From Ulota crispa (lineage: Eukaryota > Streptophyta > Bryopsida > Orthotrichales > Orthotrichaceae): a stretch of DNA of 64,000 nucleotides. How positions within the stretch are numbered: position 1 is the stretch's first letter; every line of letters starts with the position of its first letter. Location of the stretch: the NCBI GenBank assembly GCA_963920765.1, contig OY987248.1:4560539-4624538 (forward strand), in the 5' to 3' direction. A program made the translations under genes and the position numbers. Positions 1-10,871 of the stretch are shown in pieces. The notes below the pieces were generated by a model. That model searched no databases, was not told the origin of the DNA, and saw nothing but the letters and a program-made list of their open reading frames with translations.

Positions 1-262
1 AAGAAAAATTATGAACATTTTATGCAAAAATATTGGTAGAATTTGGGCTAAACATTAGGTTTAGCAAAATAGTCAATCCAAATCTTGAGTAAAGTCCAAT
101 TTTCTTTGACACCAAATCTCCCCAAAAATATGACTATATAAGTAAAATGCAATGAACGGAAATGTGCAACTTGTGCAAAGCGCCAATTCCCAACTTTTGA
201 CACTACACCAATTAAATTCTGAAATATCAGGGGAATGTGGTGCGTGGGACATAATATGAAGT
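1..262. mobile_element. Truncated Tourist/PIF-like MITE relic (family D)
   Basis: This stretch aligns by eye with the interior and right part of the complete TTA-flanked element at 48803-49180. Shared blocks include ATTTTATGCAA, the ATGTAAGTAAAATGCAATGAA-like segment and AAAGCGCCAA. The left part lies outside the window and the right terminus is degraded. No coding capacity is seen. Confidence 0.45.
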
Positions 263-1053
263 GCCATTTATATGGAACGCAATTCGGACTTTAATTTTTA
301 GTGAGCTATTGTAATTGATTAATCCGGCCTTCAAAACAAAATTAGTTCTGGCAGAGGATTGAGGGTTTCTTAGTGAATTCGAATTTCAGTGGCGGGTGAA
401 TTTTTCAAGGGACAATCTTTGTTGATTATATCTCGCAAACACAATACCATCCAAAGTTTGCGATACGTGACATTTTTGCATCTCAATTCGATTAGTAAGT
501 TTTTCAGGGGAGAAAAATCTCAATTTTGAAGGGAAAATAAAGTAAACATGTCGTCACTTGCACACTTTTGTTTATTGCACTAACTAAGTAGCCAATAGTT
601 GTTAGAAATCTTTGTTGGTATTGTAAGAAGATTGATTTCCTTTCTGTGAATACATGTCCCACGTTACCATTGATTATAGAATTGCAAGAAACTTTCTTGT
701 ATGAACAACTTTTACTCTTTATTCTTACTGTGATAAACACAATATTCACTAATTTGGAGAAAAAACTTGATTTTATGACTTTTAGATTTACGTTCTTGAT
801 AAAGTACTCAATAATTACTCTTTTGAGAATATAAAAACTCAAATGTCCCAAAATTGGATTCTTCCCAAATTAATGAATATTGAGTTAATAACTATAAGTG
901 GTGGGTAAGGGAAAGCACTTTCTTTTTAGTAAAATTTAACAAATCCATCTTTGAATGTATTGCAAAATGCAAACCACAAGACATACACATTTCTTGGCCT
1001 TTTTTTGGGTTTCCTTGAATTTTTTTAACTCAATCATTTAACATTTCAAATCA
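263..1053. other. AT-rich intergenic DNA, no gene seen
   Basis: AT-rich sequence with only short open frames (115 aa or less) and no recognisable protein motif, RNA gene or complete transposon ends. Confidence 0.5.
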
Positions 1054-1294
1054 TTAACCCTTAAACAACCAAGCAACCCTTTGCAACAAGTACAATACGG
1101 GTATTTTTTTTGTATTTGGAGTGCATCCACACTTTTACTACATTTGAGATTAACAAAAAAGTTAGAATATAGATCAATGGTGTTCTAGTGAGGTAATAAA
1201 GACCCCAAATTAAAACTTTTTGTTGGTAGCATATGCCAACTATACAACAATGTACATGCTATGTATTATAGTAGCTTGATTCTTTACGGGTTAA
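1054..1294. mobile_element. TTAA-flanked piggyBac-type MITE, short class
   Basis: The element runs between TTAA at 1054-1057 and TTAA at 1291-1294. Its termini begin CCCTTAAACAACC on the left and end TTTACGGG on the right. The interior matches the short class also found at 9309, 12658, 15893, 37526, 37813 and 55719, with the shared block GAGATTAACAAAAAAGTTAG followed by ATCAATG. CCYT...ARGG ends with TTAA duplication are typical of piggyBac. There is no ORF, so it is non-autonomous. Confidence 0.7.
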
Positions 1295-1302
1295 ACACAT
1301 AT

Positions 1303-1819
1303 TTAACCCTAGAGTGTCCCAGGGGTGATTATATTGCCTTTGGTTTTGAAAAATGTCCACGTTTGACTCTTATCCTCTTTTTAATGATACAGTCAAAGGA
1401 CTTGTACTTTTTCATGTACCTTCAAGTGTGTGTCTACTACCACTCAAAAAAAATTCAAGCTATTTGACTGTACCTAAGTAAACGCCATATTTGTTAATTT
1501 GGGAACTATGTTTGAATTTGGGACTTCTGAAGGTTTAAGGTGATCACCTTAAACCCATCTTTAGGTTTAAGCAACGTTTTTTTGGTACACGTGTCCTCAC
1601 CTAAGAGGAGGAATTTGCAAGAGAAGAAATCTTTGTGACTCAAACTGAATCTGACACCTTTGAATTTAATTTAAGATAACTTTTTGGATTTAAGATGAAG
1701 TTCAATTTGGGAATTGCATTTCCCAATATAATGAATTTTGATGTTGGTAATAGTTTTATTGGATTAAATACAAAAAGGTATGAATTTGAGTGAATATGGC
1801 CTGGGCGCCCAGGGGTTAA
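1303..1819. mobile_element. TTAA-flanked piggyBac-type MITE split by a nested element
   Basis: The outer ends are TTAA-CCCTAGAGTGTCCC at 1303 and GGGCGCCCAGGGG-TTAA ending at 1819. With the inserted AACGCCAT element (about 1481-1747) removed, the two halves match the uninterrupted 255-bp copy at 12882-13136. Both copies have a TGACT/TGATT block, the AAAGGAC block and the GGATTTGAGTGAA-like block before the right end. It starts only 8 bp after the preceding TTAA element. Confidence 0.72.
1481..1747. mobile_element. AACACCAT-family MITE (family B), nested
   Basis: The left end is AACGCCATATTTGTTAATTT, followed by the family's GGGACTTCTGAAGGTTTAAG block, the GGTGATCACC palindrome, a TTTTTTTGGTACACGTG block and CCTAAGAGGAGGAATTTG. 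The right end near 1740-1747 is degraded. It interrupts the TTAA element at 1303-1819. No ORF. Confidence 0.65.
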
Positions 1820-2284
1820 AACTTGCCTAGCCACTAGAAACTTGAGGGATGAGGCGAGGGATTACTCAATACTGTATGCCACCAAAGGTACACGTCAGAA
1901 TATGAAACGATGGCAAAGACGGAGCGAATGAAGCGATGCCACGTGGATGCAAGTGACGTCGAAACAACCGTACTCGCTCCGCAAAATGAGTGGCAAACCC
2001 CAAACCCTAACTCCAGCAGCACATGGATAAGCACGCATCTCATGAACATACAATGGCCGTGCTTAGCTTGCTTCGCAAGCACGTACCAATGCCGTCGTAG
2101 TCATGAGTTGAAAGCCAGCTGACGTCGTCTTCACCAGCAAATGGTCGCTCCACATGGAAAGCGATGATAGTGACTGGTAACCACTCGTCATACAAGTCTA
2201 CGCAACTCTAATGGCGACGTTTCAATGCCGCAATTTAACATGAAATCATATATTTTTTCTCTTATGACCATTTCACAAGTCTTG
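1820..2284. other. Intergenic, moderately GC-rich, no gene seen
   Basis: The segment at about 1840-2220 is less AT-rich than its surroundings and has 70-82 codon open frames on both strands. None shows a family motif or a supported splice structure. It may be an old genic or transposon fragment. Confidence 0.35.
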
Positions 2285-2286
2285 TA

Positions 2287-3278
2287 CTCCCTCTGTCCTA
2301 TTATAAAGCTCCAAATTAGGTATAGTTCTTTTCCCACTAAAAAGTTCCCTTTTGCTAATTTCAGTTGTTGGGAAAGCGTTTGATGTCATTTTCAAAGATC
2401 TCATGGGGGTAACTTAAGTAATTAGAGAGCATTCCTTTCCTACCAAGCTTGGTCTTGCCCATATGAGGTACCATTGTTGCTACTAATCTTTAGACCATCA
2501 ATAATGAGGAAAAGTATTATTCGTTAAATTGGGATAAATGGAGGTACCATTTTGTACTCCACAAACCCAATAAGTCACCTTAAACCAGATTCAAAGGTAT
2601 TAGATTCAATTTGAGCCACTAAGATTTTTTCCCTCACAAATTCCTCCTCTCAAGTGAGGTACACATGTACCCAAAAAAAACGCTGAGCTCAATTTTAGGA
2701 GGCCTCCTGAAACCTTCAAAAGTCCCAAAATGTAAGGTTTTTCCCAATTAACAAATAACGCTCCTGGAGCTAGCAACATGTACAAATAGGTACTTTTTGC
2801 ATGGAATTTGGGTGCCCAAACAACAACATCAAAGTTGGAAATTTTGCATACATTTGGTATATGGTATATTGATTCTAGAATGCATGTGCCATTAGTACAA
2901 AGACTAAAATAATGAGGAGCTTACAGCATTTACAGTACAAATAAGGTAATTTTTAGCATGGAATTTGGCTGCTCAACCGGCAACTTTGAAGATGGAGAAT
3001 TTGCGTACACATTTGGTAGTTGGTATTAATATTGATTATAGAACGCATGTTTCATTAGTACAAAGACTATAAATATTGAAGAGCTTGCAGCATTGACAAA
3101 CTATGTATAAAGATGGTATTTTTAACATGGAATTTGACTGCTCAACCAACAACTTTAAAGATGGAGAATTTGCATACACCTCGTAGATGAGTTACTTATT
3201 TTGGATTGCATGTCTCATTAGAAATAACATTGAAAATACAGTTAAATTTTTTGGAGCTTTATAATGGGACAGAGGGAG
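2287..3278. mobile_element. Stowaway-like (mariner-type) MITE with TA duplication, copy C1
   Basis: The terminus CTCCCTCTGTCC at 2287 is mirrored by GGGACAGAGGGAG ending at 3278, with TA on both sides. This is the classic plant Stowaway signature. The interior carries about three diverged tandem copies of a roughly 150-bp unit (TTTGCATGGAATTTGG... ATTGATTCTAGAATGCATG). A family B element is inserted at about 2510-2765. No transposase frame. Confidence 0.8.
2510..2765. mobile_element. AACACCAT-family MITE nested in the Stowaway element
   Basis: Internal blocks are the reverse complement of the family seen at 17798-18053, including the CGTGTACC-type block, CACCTTAAACC and CCTCTCAAGTGAGG. Stowaway copies at 38485 and 57635 are uninterrupted here and read ATGAGGAGCT-like or ATGAAGAGCT. 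This exposes the insertion point between ATGAGG and GAGCT. Confidence 0.65.
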
Positions 3279-3530
3279 TAGAAGTTAATTTGCAGAAGTT
3301 CACGATGAGGTCGAATAACGATCTTCACCAAATCGGTCAGAACCGAATATGCTTCCATTGACTGCAGGTACGCTTATGGTACAGCTCCAGTTCAATATGA
3401 ATGGTTTTTTGGCCATGGTACATTAGCCATTTTTCCGACCGGTCAAGAATCCAGGCCGCGATGTGTGGAGATGTTTTACGAAATTTTCACCATCGCCGAA
3501 ATGCGTAAGGAATCCATGATGATCTTCAAT

Positions 3531-3795
3531 AACACCATATTAACACCATATTAGGTAAATTGGGAAAAATAGTACTTTTTGGGACTTTTGAAGGTTTAGG
3601 TGATCACCTAAAATCAAGCTCAGCTTTTTTTTTGGGTACACGTGTTGTCACCTAAGAGAAGGAATTTGCAAGGGAAAAATTCTTAGTGGCTCAAACTGAA
3701 TCTGATACCTTTGGATCTGGTTTAAGATGACTTCTCTAGATCCAGGTGACGTACAAATTGGCACCCCCCGTTTTCCCAATTTACCTATTCAATAT
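3531..3795. mobile_element. AACACCAT-family MITE, duplicated left terminus
   Basis: The terminal AACACCATAT occurs twice in a row, at 3531 and 3542. It is followed by TAGGTAAATTGGG, the GGTGATCACC palindrome, GGGTACACGTG and CACCTAAGAG. The right side ends with CCCAATTTACCTATTCAATAT at about 3795. No ORF. Confidence 0.65.
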
Positions 3796-4768
3796 ATTCT
3801 GCCGTGATTATCGCAATCTCAGGGACGTCATAACTTAACTTACTGCTTGTTATGCCTTGGGTTTTTTCTGGTTGCCTCGTGTCTCTGGCTGCCAAGGACG
3901 ATCCAGGAACAGGATATTATCGTTTCTGGCTTCATTTCTACTTCAAGCGGTGACGAACTATGTACTACAGGTAGATACTTTCCGTGTCTTTGAACATTGA
4001 CTGATGCGTGATTTTCTTAGAGTAAATTTGGTCAAGGAGCAAGCTTTGGTAATAATCTTGTCTTGCCTCTGTTTTCCATGTTAGTTTCTATTCCAGAAGA
4101 TCGCCATCGTCGTATGTTTCTAAGCCGGTTTCAATTTGTTACAACAGACCTTTGAAGCTGTTTTGTTGTTGTCTCCAAACTCTTTTTCTGACGAAGCCGA
4201 TTCTTATCTTAAAGCAATTGAGATCTTTCAGCGAGTGTCCTGGCGAGTGTGTGAATTACATGTAAGAGGATGACTATGGAACCCATTTCAATGAGTCATT
4301 GAAGCCAGTAGCAGACTCCGGGAATCGTTTCAGAGTACTTACAATTAACCTGAACTTGAAAAGCTGACATAATTTTGTGCCAGGTTCTTGCGCATTGCGA
4401 CGTGGGTATGTTCCTGTTGACGCTTACAATATTATCTCTTTTTGTTGTTATAAGTTTATGCGTGAGTGAGGAAATTTTCCATTGAGTTTGTCCTTGTATT
4501 TGTTAGCAATGGCGGTTTGGAGTAAATTGTCCGGCTGTATGTTTCGGTAAAGGTTTCCTGCAATTCTCCAACCATTCTTTTTAAGTCGATAGCGTGTGCT
4601 ACTGGCTCTCCAGGGTTATATGAAGTTAGTTTTCTTCTCATGCGCAGGTCGGTTAGGACGCGCATTTCCGTGTCGCAATTCGAGCTTCGAAGCTTAGGCC
4701 TTGGAGTGCACATATCGGCCTTGATGATTTCGGAGGTGATAAAGAGAAATATTGCAGCGATCTCCCTC
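3796..4768. other. Upstream flank of the DUF688-like gene
   Basis: About 970 bp without a recognisable gene or complete transposon. It is less AT-rich than the deep intergenic DNA and probably includes the upstream regulatory region of the gene starting near 4.8 kb. No specific binding site can be supported. Confidence 0.35.
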
Positions 4769-4775
4769 TATATAG
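4769..4775 (+). promoter_or_regulatory. Candidate TATA box for the DUF688-like gene
   Basis: A TATATAG motif sits in a pyrimidine-rich context (CTCCCTCTATATAGAC). It lies about 30 bp upstream of the point where a short 5' leader exon would start. The position is consistent with a leader exon at about 4800-4878 spliced to the coding exon. Inferred from motif and spacing only. Confidence 0.4.
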
Positions 4776-4878
4776 ACTTCTTTTGACCAGATCACTTAGT
4801 GCGGAAGAGCCGCCAGATGCAAGTCGTCCGTGACAACGAGACCCATTTCTTAAGCGCAAGCTCACTTGGCTGTTTCAG

Positions 4879-5475
4879 GTAATCGTTTCTTCACATTCAA
4901 TAAAACTCGAAAAAGGTGACTTTGCGTACGATTTTCACCAGCTCTCCAGAATGTCATCATCCCTTTCCAAGCCATGCCAAGTTTTCGTGCTAGATTTTAT
5001 GAGATAACCCCCTGGTCAGCCACAAAACAAGCCGCAAAAGAATTTGTCAGTACAGTTTTTTATGTTCGCATGCCACTTAAATCTTAGCCGCCGCAGTAGG
5101 CATTTGGGTCTCTAGTACAGCTATTCTACGATCATTACACTGAATATTGCATTTAGGTTACCTCACACTAATGGTTGACCATGCTTGGATTTCACATGGT
5201 TTACAACCTTGCTATTTTTTTCTGCAGCAGCTTTGTAGTGGTTGCAAGGCCCTTTAAAACTGGTTTTTTGCATTAGTGATGAAAATCATTTTTACAAGTG
5301 TAAGATATGAGAATTAGTGTGGAGCAACCTAAACGCAATATTCAGTGTAGGTGTTGGGATCACGAGATACAAATATGTAATACAGATTTCCAGGGTTTTG
5401 CGGCTTTCGGGCAGTAGAAATCTCTGGCAGAGTGCAGATTCATTAAATTGCGGAAATGACGTCTTCTCGTGACAG
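4879..5475 (+). other. Candidate 5' UTR intron of the DUF688-like gene
   Basis: A good donor (TTTCAG|GTAATC at 4878/4879) and an acceptor (CGTGACAG|GCC at 5475/5476) bracket this stretch. Splicing would remove the out-of-frame ATG at 5456 just before the gene. The proposed leader exon holds an ATG at 4817 whose frame would run to a TAA just after the junction, giving a 20-codon upstream ORF. This is inferred; the polypyrimidine tract is weak. Confidence 0.35.
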
Positions 5476-5489
5476 GCCATAAGATTCAT

Positions 5490-7661
5490 ATGATGACACG
5501 GCAATCTATGGCGAGGGTGTCCTCCGCATCGCCGGAGGCTGATTTAGCTCCTGCTGTCCAGACACCATTTTATTGGGAGGCTGTGCCTGGGAGAGCTGCA
5601 GCAAGGAAAAGTACTGAGTCTGAATTCTCTGGAAGTCCAGACTGGGACTCGGATGATGCCCCAGCGCTTCCATTTCCTCCTGGCAGACGACCGAAGGATG
5701 GATTTTATTTGCCATATTCCCGTGAATTCGGTGAATCTCCCGATGTGCAGCTCGAGTCACGTGGAAATAGCCCGAAGCAACGGAAACTATTTAACCTAAA
5801 GTTTCCTGGATCTTTCAAGAAACCATCTCGGATGCGCCTGCCATTTCAACACTCTTCAAAGCAACCAAAGGCGAGCCACATGGACGAGGATCAAGGATTT
5901 CATATGGTCAATCCTTTATCAGGCCAAAGGTTTGGCTCCAGCATCACGAATAGAGTGCTCATGCAGTTCCAGAAGAAACAACCCTTGTGGAGGCGATGCT
6001 TACCATCTAAGCCAGAGCAGGTGAACGGAGGATCTTCTTACATAGATCCGAACAGACGCAGAAGACTAGACGAAGGCTTAAGTGATGGTTACGTCACTGC
6101 CGCCAATTCCCCTGTCTCGGGACCTTCCCTTCCGTCATCCCCCGGCCCCAACTCCTCGCCTGGAATGGTCAACAGTAGCCGATTTATGGCCTCCATGTTG
6201 ATTTCCCTCTGTCCAGATGACGCTAGTGATTCACAATTTGATGCAGAGGATGGAAACTCTGATGATTGCAACGACGAAATTGGTATCCCTCACTCAACAA
6301 CACCGAGGACCAAAAGTTCATCGCCGACAGCATTTGAGGACAAGGTGGATCCAGCTTCACAAACCGTTACATCACAGGAAAATTGGACGTGTAATTGCAG
6401 ACATGTTGCTAGTATGATAGAGTCGTCAGCGTCTCAAAGCGGGAAAACGTCCAGGAGTTTGCACGAGCTGGAGCTCGCCACAGCTAGTAGGTCGCCGTCT
6501 GAGCATTCCAAGAGTGAGAAGTTTGTATGGCCAAGAATCCACGGCACTAACGACTCCGCAAGCAAATTTAATGAAAATTATCAAGAGGATAGTGCAGATG
6601 CGTATCCAGCGTTTTTAAAAGCATCTTCAAACAGGGAGCTATTGCGAAGTAGGAAGATTTACAAATCTCCTTTTTCTTGGAAACCATGCACGGAAAACAA
6701 TCGCCAGAATGAGGAGCCTATAGAAGATTCAGTTGCTGCTCAAGAGCCAAACCATTCTGAGTTCGTGCAAACGATTCTCGACGACGATGAGGAGGAAGAC
6801 GAGCGCCGACGAAGAGACCAGTCCTTTTTTTCTCCAGGTAGCAACAGATCTTCCTCACCGGAGTTCAATTCTCTGCACAAGACCGTCTGGTTCCGATCTA
6901 ATTCTCTCATTAGTACAGATGTAGATAAATCCGAGCCAAAATCGAAGAACATAGTACCTCATAGCATGGTTGGTTACTTATCACCGCCACGGATCTCAAT
7001 CGAAGATTTGAATTACACCAGCAGTAACGGTAAACTGAAGCCCTTTGCGAGGTGGAGGTCCACTGTAGAGCCATCTGCTTCGAGAAGAAGTTCTTTAGAA
7101 CCAGGGGGGTCATCTGAGCGAAACGAAGCATCTGTAGCCCTAGATTCCCTACACCTGTCGCAGAAGCAAGCCTTGCAGATCAAGATTAGGGTCAACGCTC
7201 TCAAGCATAAACCGTCCTTCCTACGGCCGGCTTCCTTAAAAGCCCCGAATGTCTGTGGCTCAGATGAATCTAGTGACGATTCTGACTGCAGCACAGACTC
7301 TTCCAGTTACGATACTTCTTCAACGGTCTCGGCTCAAATGCGGTACAATTTTGCATCACCGAAACCTACATCTCCGAAGATGGTCATGCCCAACTTCCAT
7401 TGTCAACCACGAGTCAGCCCCTTCACGGAGGATCAAGAGACCAAACAACCAGGACCTAGTTTCAAAGAGATCATGATGGCACGGAGCCATTCGGTACGCA
7501 CCTCTTCCTCACGAAGATTCCCGCCCCAGGAATGTCAAGGACATACCAATCCAAGTCATCACCCTACAGCAACAAGCAGACTTCAAAAAACGTCGTCAGG
7601 TTCGATTGTGATGAGCAAGGTGGCTCTGTTTGAGTCGAGGGCTGGAGTGAGCAAATCTTGA
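5490..7661 (+). CDS. DUF688-like serine-rich plant protein
   Basis: Single uninterrupted coding exon of 723 codons, starting at the ATG-ATG pair at 5490. The frame stays open upstream to 5469, but no in-frame ATG precedes 5490. Near the N terminus (about residues 25-36) is TPFYWEAVPGRA, which matches the (V/T)PFxWExxPGxP motif of the plant DUF688 group. The following 50 residues are rich in D, P and F (PDWDSDDAPALPFPPG). The middle is a low-complexity Ser/Pro/Asn region with RFMASMLISLCPDD near residue 231. An acidic-then-basic run DDDEEEDERRRR starts near residue 431. The C terminus is SKVALFESRAGVSKS. No membrane segment or signal peptide is seen. The molecular role of this family is not established; a disordered, possibly phosphorylated protein is an inference. 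The family assignment rests mainly on the WE..PG motif and overall composition. Confidence 0.85.
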   Translation: MMTRQSMARVSSASPEADLAPAVQTPFYWEAVPGRAAARKSTESEFSGSPDWDSDDAPALPFPPGRRPKDGFYLPYSREFGESPDVQLESRGNSPKQRKLFNLKFPGSFKKPSRMRLPFQHSSKQPKASHMDEDQGFHMVNPLSGQRFGSSITNRVLMQFQKKQPLWRRCLPSKPEQVNGGSSYIDPNRRRRLDEGLSDGYVTAANSPVSGPSLPSSPGPNSSPGMVNSSRFMASMLISLCPDDASDSQFDAEDGNSDDCNDEIGIPHSTTPRTKSSSPTAFEDKVDPASQTVTSQENWTCNCRHVASMIESSASQSGKTSRSLHELELATASRSPSEHSKSEKFVWPRIHGTNDSASKFNENYQEDSADAYPAFLKASSNRELLRSRKIYKSPFSWKPCTENNRQNEEPIEDSVAAQEPNHSEFVQTILDDDEEEDERRRRDQSFFSPGSNRSSSPEFNSLHKTVWFRSNSLISTDVDKSEPKSKNIVPHSMVGYLSPPRISIEDLNYTSSNGKLKPFARWRSTVEPSASRRSSLEPGGSSERNEASVALDSLHLSQKQALQIKIRVNALKHKPSFLRPASLKAPNVCGSDESSDDSDCSTDSSSYDTSSTVSAQMRYNFASPKPTSPKMVMPNFHCQPRVSPFTEDQETKQPGPSFKEIMMARSHSVRTSSSRRFPPQECQGHTNPSHHPTATSRLQKTSSGSIVMSKVALFESRAGVSKS

Positions 7662-8679
7662 CCATTGAGTTCTTACACCTGAGTTGCGAGCCCACCTTAA
7701 CGAACCAGCTGCAAAGTAATTACAGTAATACTTCCTTGCATTTCCTAGTCTTAAGGCTAGGAACCTTAGTCTAATCCATGCCGGCAGTGTTGTCCTCTTT
7801 CAACTTGTCCTGAGCATTGACGTATTGTAACAACAGAAACTTAGCCTTGCGTGACAATTTCCAGGTTTTGGAACATGGCTGGTGTGGGTGTCTGCTCCAT
7901 ACTTGCAACTTGAGAGTTCCATGTATTTTCGTATCCATGCTTTGAATTTTGTAGCGTTGTCTTCCACTTCTTGCATGGAGCAGTGAATGAACTCGTATGT
8001 TGTAACGGATGGTCAGATCTCTGACGGTTTCGTACTTGTACCTGACAGCGGTACAAGTGCAACATGCCGACCACTTTCTGTACTACAGTCGGTCCCTCTT
8101 AATTGTTAACCCCTTGGAAGTTGGAACTAAGAATTTCTCAACGTATTGAATAGTCTAACGCTTCAATAGATAGAGAGCAGTGAACTCACACGTAATATTC
8201 ATAATTAGCTGAAGTGGTTAAAACCAATGCTAATTGTACCAACCATTCAAAGATCTAATACTGATACTTACATTTTGTTTGTAACAGTAAGTTTCTATGA
8301 TAAGAGGTTTTGCGTAATTTAGAAATAAATTAAGCCACATTTGTGAACACTATCAGAGAGAAAGCCATTGGAAAGTTTTCGGCCTCTCCCTTTGTGACGT
8401 TTCACCCTCCTTTTTCAACCAGTAAGACATGGGGTTGGTTGACCATTGCGGACACTTTCAAATTTGTATTCTATTATAATATAAGGAGATTTACAGAGAT
8501 ATCAAGGTATTTATTGCAAGCCCAAGCCTCAAATCCTTCTTCAGCTTCTGAAGAAGAAACTGCTCCTAGCCTCAAGTACTTTTTAATTTCTATTTAGAGA
8601 TCTTCTTTTTGAGATTTGAGATTTCTTTTCCATACTTGTGTATATGTCCATCTACAAGTTTGTTAGTTCATAAAATTCA
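7662..8679. other. 3' flank and intergenic DNA
   Basis: The 3' UTR of the upstream gene probably occupies the first few hundred bases. The remainder is AT-rich, has no supported gene, and the small frames here lack family motifs. Confidence 0.4.
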
Positions 8680-8943
8680 TTGGGAATTGATATGTGTACC
8701 ACACCCTTCGGACTAGTGTACCACATTCCAAGGCAAATTTTAGATTTCTGCCATTAAAAAGCTGAATTTGAAAATTTGGAATTTAGAGTTGGACTCAGAG
8801 ACCATGATTTAGTCTAGAACCATAATAAAGGTTGCAATTTAACAACTCCCAATGAAAAAGTTTAGCTAGGGAGAAAAGTGTTAAATTTACCCTGGGGTTT
8901 GGTACACTAGTTCAAAGGGTGTGAGACACATATCAATGCCCAA
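8680..8943. mobile_element. MITE with TTGGGAATTGATATGTG ends (family F)
   Basis: The left end TTGGGAATTGATATGTGTAC is mirrored by CACATATCAATGCCCAA at the right end. The interior contains GCAAATTTTAGAT, TTTGAAAATTTGGA and TTTAGTCTAGAACCATAA, which recur in the relics at 50181 and 51888-52165. Target duplication not resolved. No ORF. Confidence 0.55.
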
Positions 8944-9308
8944 ATTCATTTTGTCAACATTCACAAGTGTGAAAGAATTTACAAAGAACAAAAGGAGTAC
9001 ACTTTTCTAAAATTTGGCTGAAATTCAACATTTTCATGATTCATGATTTGCAACATTGAATTGTGCACAACAATTAACAAATATAATGACTAAACATTTA
9101 TAAATGAAACATTGCAAAAGGTCAAAATACAAATAAGTAATGCACTTCTTTGCAAACTTCTTAGAATCCAATGTTGTGGCATCCAAGTTGTATAATTTCT
9201 ACACATGTTAGTGAACATTATTGTATACCTCTCTAATTTGATTTTCTCTTATATCATGTCCTTCATTATTGTTTGTTCTCTCACCAAATCCATAAAAAAC
9301 TAACATGC

Positions 9309-9500
9309 TTAACCCTTAAAGGACCGAGGAACCCTTTGCGGTCAATATAGTATCTAGTATTTTCTTGTATTTGGAATGAATCCACACCTTTACTACATTT
9401 GAGATCAAGATCCCAACTAAAACTTTTTATTGGTAGCAAATGCTGGTTATATGACAACGTATTTACTATGTAATACATAGAGCGGTCCTTTAAGGGTTAA
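9309..9500. mobile_element. TTAA-flanked piggyBac-type MITE, short class
   Basis: TTAA-CCCTTAAAGGACCG at the left and CGGTCCTTTAAGGG-TTAA at the right form a 14-bp perfect terminal inverted repeat. It is about 50 bp shorter than the other members of the class. The interior shares the CATCCACACCTTTACTACAT-like block. Confidence 0.75.
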
Positions 9501-9550
9501 ATTAAAACAACCTACAATGTTACTATCATACTTTGTTAGGTCAAAAAACC

Positions 9551-9577
<27 letters not shown>
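9551..9577. repeat. (TA)n microsatellite
   Basis: Uninterrupted alternating TA for about 27 bp, followed by TGTG. Confidence 0.95.
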
Positions 9578-9582
<5 letters not shown>

Positions 9583-9738
9583 AGATAACAAGAAATTTGA
9601 TAAGAGTAAAGGTCTTTTGATCACTTTTTGGATTCTGTATTTTCAAGAATTCAGTTAATGTTACTTTTCCATATAACACTATTGGTGTAATACTAAATTT
9701 TGGATCATATCAAAAAAGAGTAGTTGATATCTCAATTC

Positions 9739-9977
9739 TTAACCCTTAAGCGCCCTAGCGACAGGATCTTGTCGCTGGGGCCCACAACTTCATCTCATTT
9801 TTTCTCTCAATTTGTAAAATGAAAACAGTCATGGTTGGTCTCCATCAATAAAGAAGGTAGTCTTTTTTCAAATCCTACAGTCGCTTTTTTCTGGATGTAA
9901 TTTTCCAAGTTGTGGTGGCCATTAAACCCCCCATTTTCTCCTAAATCCAAAAATAACTTTGGGCGCTCAAGAGTTAA
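9739..9977. mobile_element. TTAA-flanked piggyBac-type MITE
   Basis: The left end is TTAA-CCCTTAAGCGCCC and the right end is GGGCGCTCAAGAG-TTAA. The interior differs from the GGACCG class, so this is a separate subfamily with a GCGCCC motif in its ends. No ORF. Confidence 0.7.
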
Positions 9978-10009
9978 GGCCATTTAAAAACATAACAAGT
10001 ATCATTGCA

Positions 10010-10425
10010 CATTTGAATAGGCTACAAGTCCCAAGTCCCAACAACCTCCATATCCATCACAAAACATTTTTGCTAAAACTTGGAAATCAGAACTCATACA
10101 ATTCATACTATGTCCCACGTCCCATGTGACTAAGTCCCATAGGAGTGCAAAATTCCATCTTCGTGGGCAAGAAAAGATGGGACTTGGGCTGAAAGATGGG
10201 TCTAGCATTTTGGTGGACTCAAACCTTGAGTGAAGTCACACTTTTTTTGACGCCAAAACTTCCAAAAGTGCTGCCATGTAGGTGCCATGTAAGCAAGTGG
10301 GATGTGGGACTTGAAACATAGTGTGAAACACCAAGTCCCATCTTGCGCTTCTCCACCAATCAAATTCTCAGATTTCATCAGATTTCAGAGGGGCTTGGGA
10401 CGTGGGACATAGTCTAAACCGCCCC
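10010..10425. mobile_element. Tourist/PIF-like MITE relic (family D)
   Basis: The right end GACATAGTCTAAACCGCCCC at about 10425 resembles the ends of the complete copy at 48803-49180. Internal repeats of GTCCCA and CAAGTCCC and the CACACTTTTTTTGACGCCAAA block are shared as well. The left terminus is not recognisable. Confidence 0.45.
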
Positions 10426-10871
10426 TTTATACTACAGTATTCAAACTGAGAACAAATGTGCAACACTGTAAAGTGCCAGCAATATCACCACTCTTTCATG
10501 ACCTCCCTCATTCAGATCTGTGACAAATTGCAAAATTTAGGGGTTCTACAGTACATGGGGGTTCTTCACAACTCGCAACCACAATGAAAGCAATAAGCGG
10601 CAAAATGCATCTCAAAAGGAAAATGAACATAAGAACTAAAAAGAAAAATTCAAAAGAGGTTTCTAGATTGTTGGAAAAAAAAGTTGAAAAGTCTTGTACA
10701 ACACAAAAAACCTCTCTCGACATTTAAAACCGTGGCCATTAAACCAGGCATCCAAAGCCCATCCACAGGTCATGAACTTTATATTCCTTTCTCTAAGCAT
10801 GCCTTCGTTACAACAAGTGGAAGGAGCTCCATTCGAGCTTTCCTGCAATATCCCTCCCTATACTTGCTGTC
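10426..10871. other. Intergenic, no gene seen
   Basis: AT-rich flank with frames of 60-71 codons only and no motif. Confidence 0.4.
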
